A stretch of 64,000 nucleotides of DNA from positions 2,480,001-2,544,000 of the forward strand of contig NZ_AP018052.1 in the NCBI RefSeq assembly GCF_002356355.1. Direction: 5' to 3'. Each line of letters starts with the position of its first letter. Position 1 is the first letter of the stretch. The position numbers and the translations under genes are program-made. This document shows, piece after piece, positions 37,646-45,896 of this stretch. The notes beneath the pieces were generated by a model. The model ran no database searches. It had not been told where the DNA came from and saw only the letters and a list, made by a program, of their open reading frames with translations. This DNA comes from Thiohalobacter thiocyanaticus. GTDB taxonomy: Bacteria > Pseudomonadota > Gammaproteobacteria > Thiohalobacterales > Thiohalobacteraceae.

Positions 37646-38899
37646 ATGAATCTCTACACCGCCATCTTTCTCGTTATGCTGCTCGCCACCGCCCTGACCC
37701 AGTGGTGGCTGGCGGCGCGGCACATGCGCTATATCCGCAATCACCGCGGGCAGGTGCCGGCGGCCTTTCGCGATCATATCCCGCTCGCATCCCACCGCAA
37801 GGCCGCCGACTATACCCTGGCCAAGACCCGGCTGGGACTGGCCGAGGGCGCATACGGCTACCTGATCCTGCTGGCCTGGACCCTGGGCGGCGGCCTGGCC
37901 CTGCTCAACGGGGCCTGGTCGCAGCTGGAGTGGAGCCCGTTGTGGACCGGCGTGGCGGTCATGCTCAGCCTGTTCATGCTCTCCAGCCTGCTGGACCTGC
38001 CGTTCTCGCTCTATCACACCTTCGGCCTGGAGGCGCGGTTCGGCTTCAACCGCACCGATCTCCCGACCTTCATCGGCGATATGCTGAAGAACGGTCTGCT
38101 CCTGCTGCTGCTGGGCACGCCGCTGATCGCCGTGGTGCTGTGGCTGATGCAGGCCTCGGGCAGCCTCTGGTGGCTGTACGTCTGGATTGTGTGGATGGGC
38201 TTCACCCTGCTGATGCTGTGGGCCTATCCGGCCTTCATCGCGCCGCTGTTCAACAAGTTCAGCCCGCTGGAAGACAATGAACTCAGACAGCGCATCGAGT
38301 CACTGCTGAGCCGTTGCGGCTTCACCAGCAACGGCATCTTCGTCATGGACGGCTCAAAACGCTCCGGGCACGGCAACGCCTACTTCACCGGCCTGGGCGA
38401 GAACAAGCGCATCGTCTTCTTCGATACCCTGCTCAAGTCGCTGGACCCGGACGAGGTCGAGGCCGTGCTGGCGCACGAACTGGGGCACTTCAAACACAAG
38501 CACGTGCACAAACGGCTGGTCTCCATGGCCCTGCTGAGCCTCGCCGGCCTGGCGGCACTGGGCTGGCTGATCCAGCAGCCGGCCTTCTTCCATGGCCTGG
38601 GCGTGAACGAGCCCTCGCTGCACATGGGCCTGATCCTGTTCCTGCTGGTCAGCCCGCTGTTCGGCTTCTTCCTGTCACCGCTGATGAACGCCCTGTCGCG
38701 CAAGCACGAGTTCGAGGCCGACGCCTACGCCGCCAGCCAGACGCGTGCCGGCGACCTGGTCCAGGCCCTGGTCAAGCTGTACCGGGAGAACGCCAGCACC
38801 CTGACGCCGGACCCGCTGTATTCCAGCTTCTATGACTCGCACCCACCCGCACCGGTGCGGGTCGCACAGCTGAACGCCAACACCAGGCAGCCTGCCTGA
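37646..38899 (+). CDS. M48 family membrane metalloprotease (Ste24/CAAX-like)
   Basis: From the ATG at 37646 this is a 417-residue multi-pass membrane protease. It has the Zn-binding HELGHFKHKHVHK (HExxH) in the middle and a third ligand Glu in KHEFEADAYAA near the C-terminus. There are about six to seven hydrophobic segments, beginning with LYTAIFLVMLLATALTQWW. Its architecture is that of Ste24 (M48A) rather than the HtpX or BepA type. The physiological substrate in bacteria is unknown. The four genes downstream (small cytochrome, phhB, rsgA) follow closely and may be co-transcribed. Confidence 0.92.
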   Translation: MNLYTAIFLVMLLATALTQWWLAARHMRYIRNHRGQVPAAFRDHIPLASHRKAADYTLAKTRLGLAEGAYGYLILLAWTLGGGLALLNGAWSQLEWSPLWTGVAVMLSLFMLSSLLDLPFSLYHTFGLEARFGFNRTDLPTFIGDMLKNGLLLLLLGTPLIAVVLWLMQASGSLWWLYVWIVWMGFTLLMLWAYPAFIAPLFNKFSPLEDNELRQRIESLLSRCGFTSNGIFVMDGSKRSGHGNAYFTGLGENKRIVFFDTLLKSLDPDEVEAVLAHELGHFKHKHVHKRLVSMALLSLAGLAALGWLIQQPAFFHGLGVNEPSLHMGLILFLLVSPLFGFFLSPLMNALSRKHEFEADAYAASQTRAGDLVQALVKLYRENASTLTPDPLYSSFYDSHPPAPVRVAQLNANTRQPA

Positions 38900-38911
38900 A
38901 GGAGCGTAGCC

Positions 38912-39193
38912 ATGTTCATACGATCGATCCCATTGTTTCTGACCCTCGGCCTGCTGGCCGCCGGCCCTGCCGCGGCGGCAGATGCCCAGGCCGGCAAAAA
39001 GCTGCACGACCAGCACTGCATGCAGTGCCATGACAGCGGCGTCTATAGCCGTGAGGACCGCCGGGTCAATTCGCTGGAGGCCCTGCACAAGCAGGTAAGG
39101 CGCTGCGACGCCAGCCTGGGCCTGCGCTGGTTCGACCAGGACGTGGAAAATGTCGTAGAGTACCTGAATCAAACCCACTACCGATTCAAGTGA
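38912..39193 (+). CDS. Small exported cytochrome c
   Basis: This 93-residue protein has a signal peptide (SIPLFLTLGLLAAGPAAAAD) and one haem-binding motif CMQCHD near residue 35. The ribosome-binding site is AAGGAG. The mature protein is about 70 residues, with DVENVVEYLNQTHYRFK at the C-terminus resembling class I cytochromes. No Met axial ligand is obvious near the usual position, so the sixth ligand is uncertain. It follows the M48 protease gene by 12 bases. Confidence 0.88.
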   Translation: MFIRSIPLFLTLGLLAAGPAAAADAQAGKKLHDQHCMQCHDSGVYSREDRRVNSLEALHKQVRRCDASLGLRWFDQDVENVVEYLNQTHYRFK

Positions 39194-39200
39194 ACCGACC

Positions 39201-39548
39201 ATGACCACACCGCTCAAGGAACAGCACTGCAAACCGCTGCCCAAAGGCAGCCCGGCGCTGGTCCTGGACGAGGCCCAGGACAAGCTGAGCCAGTTGCATG
39301 ACGACTGGACGCTGGACCGGGATACCCCTGCGTTGGTACGCAGCTTCAGGTTCAAGGATTTCTACCAGACCGTCGCCTTCGTCAACGCCGTGGCCTGGAT
39401 CGCCAACCGGCAGGACCATCACCCCGACCTGGAGGTCAGCTACAACCGCTGCACGGTGCATTTCACCACCCATTCGGTCGGCGGGCTGTCGGACAACGAC
39501 TTCATCTGCGCCGCCCGGGTGGACGCGCTGGAAGCGGGCAACGGCTGA
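39201..39548 (+). CDS. phhB: Pterin-4-alpha-carbinolamine dehydratase
   Basis: This 115-residue protein has the family pattern FRFKDFYQTVAFVNAVAWIA followed by HHPDLEVSYNRCTVHFTTH. The HHPD motif contains the catalytic histidines. It regenerates tetrahydrobiopterin-type cofactor after aromatic hydroxylation, or serves in Moco-related pterin chemistry, a role not settled in bacteria. No phenylalanine hydroxylase is visible in the window. It follows the cytochrome gene by seven bases. Confidence 0.93.
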   Translation: MTTPLKEQHCKPLPKGSPALVLDEAQDKLSQLHDDWTLDRDTPALVRSFRFKDFYQTVAFVNAVAWIANRQDHHPDLEVSYNRCTVHFTTHSVGGLSDNDFICAARVDALEAGNG

Positions 39549-39571
39549 AAGCGCCTCGCCGGAACCACAGG

Positions 39572-40531
39572 ATGCCGCGCCGTAACCCGCTGAAGCCCCG
39601 CTCCGCGATCTCAGCGCAGACCGACATCCATACCGGCCAAGTGATCCGGCACCACGGCCGCAACGCCCTGGTGGAGGCCGAGAACGGGGAGCGGCTCGAA
39701 TGCACTGCGCGCAAGCGGGTGCATGACCTGGCCTGCGGCGATCGGGTGGAATGGTCATCCGCGGGCGATGACCAGGGCGTAATCGAGCGCGTACTGCCAC
39801 GTACCAGTGCCCTCTCCCGCCCCGATCATCGCGGCCGACCGCGGTCCCTGGCGGCCAACATCGACCAGTTGCTGATCGTCATCGCGCCCGCGCCCGAGCC
39901 CACCGCCGCCCTCATCGACCGCTACCTGATCGCCGCCGAACTGATGCCCGCCCGGCCGGCCCTGGTGCTGAACAAGACCGACCGGCTCACTGCCGACACG
40001 CGTACGCATATCGATGCCCTGCTGGCGGAATTCGCCGCCCTGGATATACCGGTGGTACGGGTGAATACCCGCGAGCCCGGTGCCCTGCAGCCGCTGATCG
40101 AACTGCTTGCCACCCACACCAGCATCCTGGTCGGCCAGTCGGGCGTGGGCAAATCCTCGCTGGTGAATACGCTGCTGCCGGAACACGAGATCCGCGTCGG
40201 CGAGTTGTCCGAGGCCAGCGGCCAGGGCCGGCATACCACCTCTGACACCACCCTCTATCATCTGCCGGGCGGCGGCAAGCTGATCGACTCACCCGGGGTG
40301 CGCGACTTTCATCTCTGGCACATCGACAAGGCGCAGCTGGAGCGGGGCTTTCGCGAATTCCACGACCCCGCCGGTCACTGCCGCTTCCACAATTGCCGGC
40401 ACCTGAACGAGCCCGGCTGCGCAGTGCAGGCAGCGGTGGATGCCGGCGAGATCAGCGCGCGGCGGCTGGAGAGCTACCGCAAGCTGTATGCGCAACTGGA
40501 GGCGGCCGAAGAGCGACTTGGTGATTACTGA
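39572..40531 (+). CDS. rsgA: Small ribosomal subunit biogenesis GTPase
   Basis: This 319-residue circularly permuted GTPase shows G4 (LNKTDRL) before G1 (GQSGVGKSSLVNTLLP) and G3 (DSPGVRDF), as expected. An N-terminal OB-fold precedes it, and a C-terminal zinc-binding segment contains HCRFHNCRHLNEPGC. It acts late in 30S assembly with GTP hydrolysis. The length and domain order are standard. Confidence 0.95.
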   Translation: MPRRNPLKPRSAISAQTDIHTGQVIRHHGRNALVEAENGERLECTARKRVHDLACGDRVEWSSAGDDQGVIERVLPRTSALSRPDHRGRPRSLAANIDQLLIVIAPAPEPTAALIDRYLIAAELMPARPALVLNKTDRLTADTRTHIDALLAEFAALDIPVVRVNTREPGALQPLIELLATHTSILVGQSGVGKSSLVNTLLPEHEIRVGELSEASGQGRHTTSDTTLYHLPGGGKLIDSPGVRDFHLWHIDKAQLERGFREFHDPAGHCRFHNCRHLNEPGCAVQAAVDAGEISARRLESYRKLYAQLEAAEERLGDY

Positions 40532-40566
40532 TATCGTGTCTTCAGCGCTGTGTATCTGTCGGCAAC

Positions 40567-40646
40567 CGCAGGTCGGGGCAGCCTGAAAGGCGCAAGCCGG
40601 CACCGACCGCGGCATGTCGGGTTACGCTGTACTAACCCGACCTGCG
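40567..40646. repeat. GTAGGTCGGGTTA-type repeat, diverged copy
   Basis: The left arm CGCAGGTCGGGGCAGCCTG and the right arm ACTAACCCGACCTGCG pair imperfectly, and an internal CATGTCGGGTTACGCTGT is shared with the other copies. It lies downstream of rsgA. The rest of the region to 40790 also holds one arm of the AACGCAGAG family (40731-40768). Confidence 0.75.
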
Positions 40647-40790
40647 TGTACCAGGTCGGCAAATGCAGCGAATGCAGGTCAGTCTTCGCTTTGCTTTGTC
40701 CCGCCCAACCTGCAGCAACCTGATTGATTACCCTTTGCGCCTCCGTGTCTCTGCGTTCTCCGCGTTATTGTCACCCCGGCATGGCAGAAC

Positions 40791-41135
40791 TCATCCCGGC
40801 GGCCACTGCATCGGCCGGCCGCCGAGCACGTGCAGGTGCAGATGGAATACCGACTGCCCGGCCTCTTCCAGGCAGTTCATCACGGTGCGATAGCCGCGCT
40901 GGTCCAGGCCGTCGATGCGCGCAACCTCCCGGGCGGCGAGATACATCTTCCCGACCAGCTCGGCCTGCGCCGGCTGCAGGTCGTTGAGGGTGGCGATATG
41001 CTGTTTCGGAATAACCAGCACATGGGTGGGGGCCTGTGGATTGATGTCGCGAAAGGCGATGACGTCGTCGGTTTCCAGTACGGTGTCGGGCTGGATCTCG
41101 CCGGCGGCCATCTTGCAGAACAGACAGTCGGTCAT
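40791..41135 (-). CDS. hinT: HinT-type histidine triad protein
   Basis: This 114-residue protein has the CLFCKMAAGEIQPDTVLE N-terminus typical of HinT, nucleotide-pocket residues HVLVIPKQHIATLNDL, and the catalytic HLHLHVLGGRPMQWPPG at the C-terminus. HinT hydrolyses aminoacyl-adenylates and nucleoside phosphoramidates. It is full length. Confidence 0.94.
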   Translation of the reverse strand: MTDCLFCKMAAGEIQPDTVLETDDVIAFRDINPQAPTHVLVIPKQHIATLNDLQPAQAELVGKMYLAAREVARIDGLDQRGYRTVMNCLEEAGQSVFHLHLHVLGGRPMQWPPG

Positions 41136-41190
41136 GGGACTCGCTCCTCCTCATCTTGAGATCATGATAACTTCGACCAGTGGTGAGGAT

Positions 41191-41493
41191 AACGCAGAGT
41201 GCGCAAAGACGCAGAGTCGCAAAGGGTGTGAGGATCTTGTGATGACTCCGTCATTGCGATGCCCTGACTCGAAGGGGGGGATAGCCATAATGAAGCCCGC
41301 AGGGATTCCATGGCGCGCAGCGCCGTGGCACAAGCGGGCTTACGAGGGCACAACGCCTTTATGCCCCCTGGGTGCTCAGGGGCGAGCGTGGCGAATAATC
41401 GCCAACCGACTGATCACGCGGCACGAGATTGCTTCGCTGCGCTCGCAATGACGGAATACTTACTGCTCTTCGCGCCTCTGCGCACCCTGCGTT
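41191..41493. repeat. Composite repeat: expanded CGTCATTGCGA element inside AACGCAGAG arms
   Basis: The outer left arm AACGCAGAGTGCGCAAAGAC and right arm GCCTCTGCGCACCCTGCGTT flank an inner element at 41249-41453 (CGTCATTGCGATGCCCTGAC to GCTCGCAATGACG). The inner element is about 70 bases longer than at 36694-36826, with extra GCGCGCAGCGCCGTGGC and GCACAACGCC segments in its middle. It fills the 372-base gap between hinT and the unknown gene at 41508. No gene is recognisable in it. Confidence 0.78.
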
Positions 41494-41507
41494 TATATCA
41501 CCGAACC

Positions 41508-41882
41508 TCAGATGAAATAATCGACCGCGGTGCCGCGGTTGGCGTCGGGCTGGATCAGTTCGCGGGTATGGGAGAGGTAGGCGCCGACGGCTTGGCGGCC
41601 GGCGAAGTTGTCGGCAGCGCCTCTGCGCTGGCCGGTTGCGGCATCCTCGCCGCTCTCATACAGGCGTGAGCGCAGGAAGTCGCTGGTGGGGCTGTAACGG
41701 TGCTCGCTGCGGCTGCGTTCAAGCAGTTCGCCCTGAATGGCCTGCTCGGCGGCGTCGCGCGGGCGGCGCACGGCGGCGGGCTCGATCACCGGTTCGCCCC
41801 CGCGGCTGCGCTGGGCATGGGCGCCGGCCGACGTCGGGAGGCCCGCGCCGTGGGCGATGACAGGTAGGCGTGAGACGTCCAT
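41508..41882 (-). CDS. Hypothetical protein
   Basis: This 124-residue polar protein has no signal peptide, membrane segment or recognised motif. It is rich in Arg, Ala, Glu and Ser, with RGGEPVIEPAAVRRPRDAAE and a C-terminus ELIQPDANRGTAVDYFI. The start ATG (41882) follows recR on the same strand with a 40-base gap, and the codon use is like that of its neighbours. It could be a small regulatory or adaptor protein, but no assignment is justified. Confidence 0.55.
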   Translation of the reverse strand: MDVSRLPVIAHGAGLPTSAGAHAQRSRGGEPVIEPAAVRRPRDAAEQAIQGELLERSRSEHRYSPTSDFLRSRLYESGEDAATGQRRGAADNFAGRQAVGAYLSHTRELIQPDANRGTAVDYFI

Positions 41883-41921
41883 TCCGTGACCTTACCTTCC
41901 CTCGGGTGACAGGGTGGAGAC

Positions 41922-42518
41922 TCAGAGGTCCCGGCGGCCGCTGAAGGCGTGCGACAGGGTGCCGCCGTCCACGTATTCTAGTTCACCCCCGAGCGGGATG
42001 CCATGCGCCAGGCGCGTGGCCCGGATGCCGTGGCTGCGGGCCAGATCGGCGATGTACTGGGCCGTGGCCTCGCCCTCCACTGTGGGATTGGTGGCGAGGA
42101 TGATCTCGGCCACTTCGCCCCGGGCCAGGCGCTCCGCCAGCCGGTCCAGGCCGATATCGGCCGGTCCGATGCCGTCCAGGGGCGAGAGGTGACCCATGAG
42201 GACGAAATACAGGCCGCGGAAATCGGTGGCCTGTTCCACGGCGACGATGTCGGCCGGGGTCTCGACCACGCACAACTGGCTGCGGTCGCGGCTGTCACTG
42301 CGGCAGATGCCGCACACCGGCTCCTCGGTCAGAGTGCGGCACTGCTCGCAGTGGCCGACCTTGTCGATGGCATCGGTCAGCGCGGCGGCCAGCCGGCGGC
42401 CGCCCTCGCGGTCGCGCTCCAGCAGGTGGAAGGCCATGCGCTGGGCCGACTTGGGTCCCACGCCGGGCAGGCAGCGCAGCGCCTCGACCAGGCGTTGAAT
42501 CGCCGGGGACAGGGACAT
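41922..42518 (-). CDS. recR: Recombination protein RecR
   Basis: This 198-residue protein has the helix-hairpin-helix [19 protein letters not shown], the zinc finger [18 protein letters not shown] near residue 57 and a TOPRIM domain ([15 protein letters not shown]). It acts with RecO and RecF in gap repair. It sits eleven bases after ybaB in the classical dnaX-ybaB-recR order. Confidence 0.96.
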   Translation of the reverse strand: MSLSPAIQRLVEALRCLPGVGPKSAQRMAFHLLERDREGGRRLAAALTDAIDKVGHCEQCRTLTEEPVCGICRSDSRDRSQLCVVETPADIVAVEQATDFRGLYFVLMGHLSPLDGIGPADIGLDRLAERLARGEVAEIILATNPTVEGEATAQYIADLARSHGIRATRLAHGIPLGGELEYVDGGTLSHAFSGRRDL

Positions 42519-42529
42519 GGGTCAGCGCT

Positions 42530-42853
42530 TCAGAACGGCATCTTGAAGCCGGGCGGAAGCCCCATGCCGGCGGTCAGCCCGGACATCTTCTCCTGGGTCG
42601 TCGCCTCGGCCTTGTGCACGGCGTCGTTCATGGCCGCAGCGATCAGATCCTCCAGCATCTCCTTGTCATCGCCGATCAGACTGTCGTCGATATTGACCCG
42701 GCGCACCTCGTTGCGGCAGGTCATCACCACCGTGACCATGCCGCCGCCGGCCTGACCGGTGACTTCCACGTTGGCCAGCTCCTCCTGGGCCTTCTGCATG
42801 TTGGCCTGCATCTGCTGGGCCTGCTTCATGATGTTGCCTAATCCGCCTTTCAT
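42530..42853 (-). CDS. ybaB: YbaB/EbfC nucleoid-associated protein
   Basis: This 107-residue protein has the typical start [20 protein letters not shown] and the helix-strand core [20 protein letters not shown]. It forms DNA-binding dimers. It lies between dnaX and recR, its normal location in proteobacteria, with 57 bases separating it from dnaX. Confidence 0.95.
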   Translation of the reverse strand: MKGGLGNIMKQAQQMQANMQKAQEELANVEVTGQAGGGMVTVVMTCRNEVRRVNIDDSLIGDDKEMLEDLIAAAMNDAVHKAEATTQEKMSGLTAGMGLPPGFKMPF

Positions 42854-42910
42854 TGCCTTTCCTCTCAGAAGTTTCCGAATACACCCAGAGTGAGTTCATG
42901 GGTTATGCGT

Positions 42911-44527
42911 TCATGCATCGTCCAGGGGCCGGATGCTGTCGGGCTGCACCCGGGCGTTGAAGGTATCCTGCAGCGCCCGGACCGTCTCGTCGGCGGCAAT
43001 CGCACTCTCGGCGGCCTGCTGGCGCTCCTGGCTGCGCCGGGCCTGCTGCTGGGCCGGGGTCTCGGCCGGCGGCGGCGTCCCGCTGCCGCTGTCGATCTCC
43101 AGCCGCACCTCACGCCCCAGGCAGCGGTTCAGCGCCTCGGCCAGCTTGGCCTGCAGCGCCGGGGTCAGCAGGTGCTGGTGGGCCGGATCCAGATGCAGCT
43201 GCACCCGGCTGTCCCCGCAGCTGATCAGGGTGCAGTTCTCCGCCAGCTGTCCGGCCAGGCCGCGCAGGCCCATGGCGGCGATCAGGCCGGGCCAGTCGTC
43301 GCCGGCCGGCTGAGCCGCCCCGCTCCCTCCGGATGCCGTTGCAGTCGGCGCCGCGGGAGCCGAGGCCTGGCTTGCCGCCCCTGGGACACCCGGCCGCGCG
43401 GGCCGGGCCGGGGCCGCAGCGGCCGGCGTCTGCGCGGCCGCCGCCGGGCGGAAACTGAGCATGCGCAGCAGGATCATCTCCAGGCCGCCGCGCGGGTCCG
43501 GCGCCAGCGGCAGGTCGCGGCGGCCGATCAGGCCGATCTGATAGTGGAGTTGGACATCCTCGGGAGTCAGGGCCGCGGCCAGTTCGGCGATCACTTCCGG
43601 GGCATCGGCATATTCGTCCATCCCCTCCCCGGGCAATGCCTGGTGAACGGCAATGCGCTGCAGCACCGATAACAACTCGGCCAGCAGCGCGGCGAAATCG
43701 GTGCTGCGCTCGGCGGCATCGCCCACCCGCGCCAGCAGCGCCTTGCCGTCACCGGCCGCGAGCGCCCGCACCAGGTCGTAGACGAACTCGCGCTCGATGG
43801 TGCCGAGCATGGTGCGCACCTCGGCCTCGCGCACCTCGCCGCCGCCGTAGGCGATGGCCTGGTCCAGCAGGCTCAGGCCGTCGCGCATGCTGCCGTCGGC
43901 GGCGCGGGCCAGTTCGCGCAACGCCCCCGCCTCGGCATTGATGCCCTCGCGTTCCAGGATCTGCTCCAGGTAGTCACGGATCTGCTCCGGCGGCAGGCGC
44001 TTGAGGTTGAACTGCAGGCAGCGCGACAGGATGGTCACCGGCAGCTTCTGCGGATCGGTGGTCGCCAGCAGGAACTTCACGTGCGGCGGCGGCTCCTCCA
44101 GGGTCTTGAGCAGGGCGTTGAAACTGTGGTTGGAGAACATGTGCACCTCGTCGATGAGGTACACCTTGTAACGCCCGCGGGTGGGGGCGTACTGGACGTT
44201 CTCCAGCAGCTCGCGGGTCTCGTCGACCTTGGTGCGGGAAGCGGCATCGACCTCGATCAGATCAACGAAGCGCCCCTCGTCGATCTCGCGGCAGGCCGAG
44301 CATTCGCCGCAGGGATGCGAGCCGACGCCGGTCTCGCAGTTCAGGGACTTGGCCAGGATGCGGGCCAGGGTGGTCTTGCCCACACCGCGGGTACCGGTGA
44401 ACAGATAGGCGTGGTGCAGGCGGTCATTGTCCAGCGCATTGACCAGCGCGCGCAGGACATGGGCCTGCCCCACCAGTTCAGCGAAGCTGCGGGGCCGCCA
44501 TTTTCGGGCAAGAACCTGATAGGACAT
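42911..44527 (-). CDS. dnaX: DNA polymerase III subunits gamma and tau
   Basis: This 538-residue clamp-loader ATPase has Walker A GTRGVGKTTLARILAKSLN near residue 44, the zinc-binding CGECSACREI near residue 74, DEVHMFS as Walker B and SRCLQFNLK as sensor/arginine finger. The C-terminal tau region is Ala/Pro-rich and then conserved, and shorter than the E. coli 643-residue tau. No obvious A-rich slippery sequence for making gamma is visible. It lies downstream of the SRP RNA gene, as usual in gammaproteobacteria. Confidence 0.95.
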   Translation of the reverse strand: MSYQVLARKWRPRSFAELVGQAHVLRALVNALDNDRLHHAYLFTGTRGVGKTTLARILAKSLNCETGVGSHPCGECSACREIDEGRFVDLIEVDAASRTKVDETRELLENVQYAPTRGRYKVYLIDEVHMFSNHSFNALLKTLEEPPPHVKFLLATTDPQKLPVTILSRCLQFNLKRLPPEQIRDYLEQILEREGINAEAGALRELARAADGSMRDGLSLLDQAIAYGGGEVREAEVRTMLGTIEREFVYDLVRALAAGDGKALLARVGDAAERSTDFAALLAELLSVLQRIAVHQALPGEGMDEYADAPEVIAELAAALTPEDVQLHYQIGLIGRRDLPLAPDPRGGLEMILLRMLSFRPAAAAQTPAAAAPARPARPGVPGAASQASAPAAPTATASGGSGAAQPAGDDWPGLIAAMGLRGLAGQLAENCTLISCGDSRVQLHLDPAHQHLLTPALQAKLAEALNRCLGREVRLEIDSGSGTPPPAETPAQQQARRSQERQQAAESAIAADETVRALQDTFNARVQPDSIRPLDDA

Positions 44528-44550
44528 GTGATCAACTCAAACCGCAAACC

Positions 44551-44708
44551 GGGGACAGCCCCGAATGGCCGTTACGTAAAGCGGATTTCAGCCCGTCCGT
44601 CATTCCCGCGAAGGCGGGAATCCAGTACCCGGCAGGGCACACAGACGCTGGATCCCCGCCTTCGCGGGGATGACGCGGCCAAGGTAAGCGCCATTCGGGG
44701 CTGTCCCC
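44551..44708. repeat. Nested palindromes between dnaX and the SRP RNA gene
   Basis: A 19-base perfect inverted repeat GGGGACAGCCCCGAATGGC (44551-44569) and GCCATTCGGGGCTGTCCCC (44690-44708) encloses a complete copy of the GTCATTCCCGCG repeat (44598-44675). The nesting and perfect outer arms suggest insertion of one mobile or REP-like element into another. The 3' extremity abuts the SRP RNA gene. Confidence 0.85.
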
Positions 44709-44746
44709 AGTGTAGGGAATATTTCATGAAAGATGAATTAGGAGGC

Positions 44747-44852
44747 GGCCTGTACCCGCCACACTCCGGCACCCGAGTCCACTGCTGCCGCTGCTCCCTT
44801 CCGGGCCTGACGGGGTTCACAGCTTATCGTTGCGGAGGGACCGGCACAAGCC
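44747..44852 (-). ncRNA. ffs: 4.5S SRP RNA (small bacterial type)
   Basis: The minus strand has the conserved SRP apical core CAGGCCCGGAAGGGAGCAGC, with the usual GGAA tetraloop and asymmetric loop nucleotides. The termini GGCTTGTGCC and GGTACAGGCC pair perfectly over ten bases. It is about 106 nt long. The RNA pairs with Ffh for co-translational membrane targeting. Its position just upstream of dnaX is conserved in gammaproteobacteria. The exact ends are inferred from base pairing. Confidence 0.93.
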
Positions 44853-44939
44853 ACCATTGACCGGTATTGCCAGGAGCCCGCAGGGTATAACAGTTTCCCA
44901 TTTTCCTCAATCGCTTATTGCGCAAGTCTCATGCCGGTT

Positions 44940-45329
44940 TCAGCGCAGGGGAAAGACTTCCGCCCCTGCCTCGCCGGCCTGCTCCTGCGCCGGCCGGCGG
45001 CAGTCATAAACCGCATAGATACGTTCACCCTCGACGATTTCGCTCTCCGCCACCACCCGGTCGCCGTCCATGCGCGCCGCGCTGTTGCGCGCCAGCACAT
45101 CCAGTTCCTGCTCGAGTTTGCGATAGCTGCGCGGGATCCCCGCCAGCCGGTCCAGCACCGACACCCGGGTGGTGCCGAGGCGCAGGCAGTCGGCCACCGC
45201 CTCCGCAGTCACCACCTGCACCTGCGCACCCGCGGGCGTGGGCTCCACCCAGGTGCAGGCCGACAACAGCAGGCAGGCGGCCCCGCCCAGGCACTTGCAC
45301 AACAGATTACCCCGTATGACATCTAACAT
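44940..45329 (-). CDS. DUF4156-type lipoprotein
   Basis: This 129-residue protein has a lipoprotein signal (LGGAACLLLSACTWVEP, Cys at about residue 25). The rest matches the short DUF4156 fold: VQVVTAEAVADCLRLGTTRV, then an Arg/Glu-rich stretch and ERIYAVYDCR, with two Cys that could form a disulfide. Similar proteins include E. coli YjeI and RcsF-like lipoproteins. The role here is unknown. It is divergent from the betaine operon. Confidence 0.75.
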   Translation of the reverse strand: MLDVIRGNLLCKCLGGAACLLLSACTWVEPTPAGAQVQVVTAEAVADCLRLGTTRVSVLDRLAGIPRSYRKLEQELDVLARNSAARMDGDRVVAESEIVEGERIYAVYDCRRPAQEQAGEAGAEVFPLR

Positions 45330-45896
45330 AGTTGTATAACACCATTGAGACCGTTGAACGCCGTTCGTGCATTATACTGATTATGCATGCCTGCCGACGC
45401 ATATGCCGCGGCAGGCCGCACACAACAGCCCCGGCGCCACGCACCGGGCATTATTCCCTGCATACTCTGTGATTATATTTCACAATCATCCAAGACACTT
45501 GTAATACATGGAAAAATACCTGTTTTTCCCGCACATTTCCGCCCCCCACAGGAAATTAAACCGGAATCAGGGGTGAAAATTCACTCGGAAATCTGTAAGA
45601 TATGCAGACTGTACATCACGGGTCAGCGTTGCCGCCCCTCCGGGACACGGGAACGCGACTGTCTCTGCCCTTAAGCGGGCAACGGTGTAACTCTTCCGTC
45701 ATCGTGTTTTTTCGGCGGGCCATTGAGGTCCGCGACCATGAATCACTATCAGGACCGTTACGTCCTGTTTGCGATAAACGACAACTGGTGCCAAACCATC
45801 CCGGCGGAAGGTGAAATACCAGAAGTTAAGCGTAACTACCCGCTTTGCACGAGATCGCCCGTAGGACCGTTTGGCACCGCAACGGGAGGAAATACT
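45330..45896 (+). promoter_or_regulatory. Long leader region of the betaine operon
   Basis: This 567-base region precedes gsmT. It contains a dyad TGTGA-N7-TCACA (45468-45484), a 6-bp hairpin CCTGCC...GGCAGG at about 45390-45416, a large stem at 45627-45684 (CGTTGCCGC with GCGGGCAACG, enclosing an inner GGGACA/TGTCTC hairpin), and a T-rich stretch (TGTTTTTT) followed by another hairpin at about 45714-45738. It looks like a structured 5' UTR, but no known riboswitch class is recognised. The promoter position is uncertain. Confidence 0.6.

Noticed and set aside
45468-45484. A CRP-like site TGTGA-N7-TCACA before gsmT
   Set aside because: The spacing is seven bases instead of the six required for CRP sites. 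It is kept only as a dyad of unknown role.
45330-45896. A glycine, SAM-II or SAH riboswitch before gsmT
   Set aside because: I could not match the conserved core of any of these classes, so the region is described only as a structured leader.
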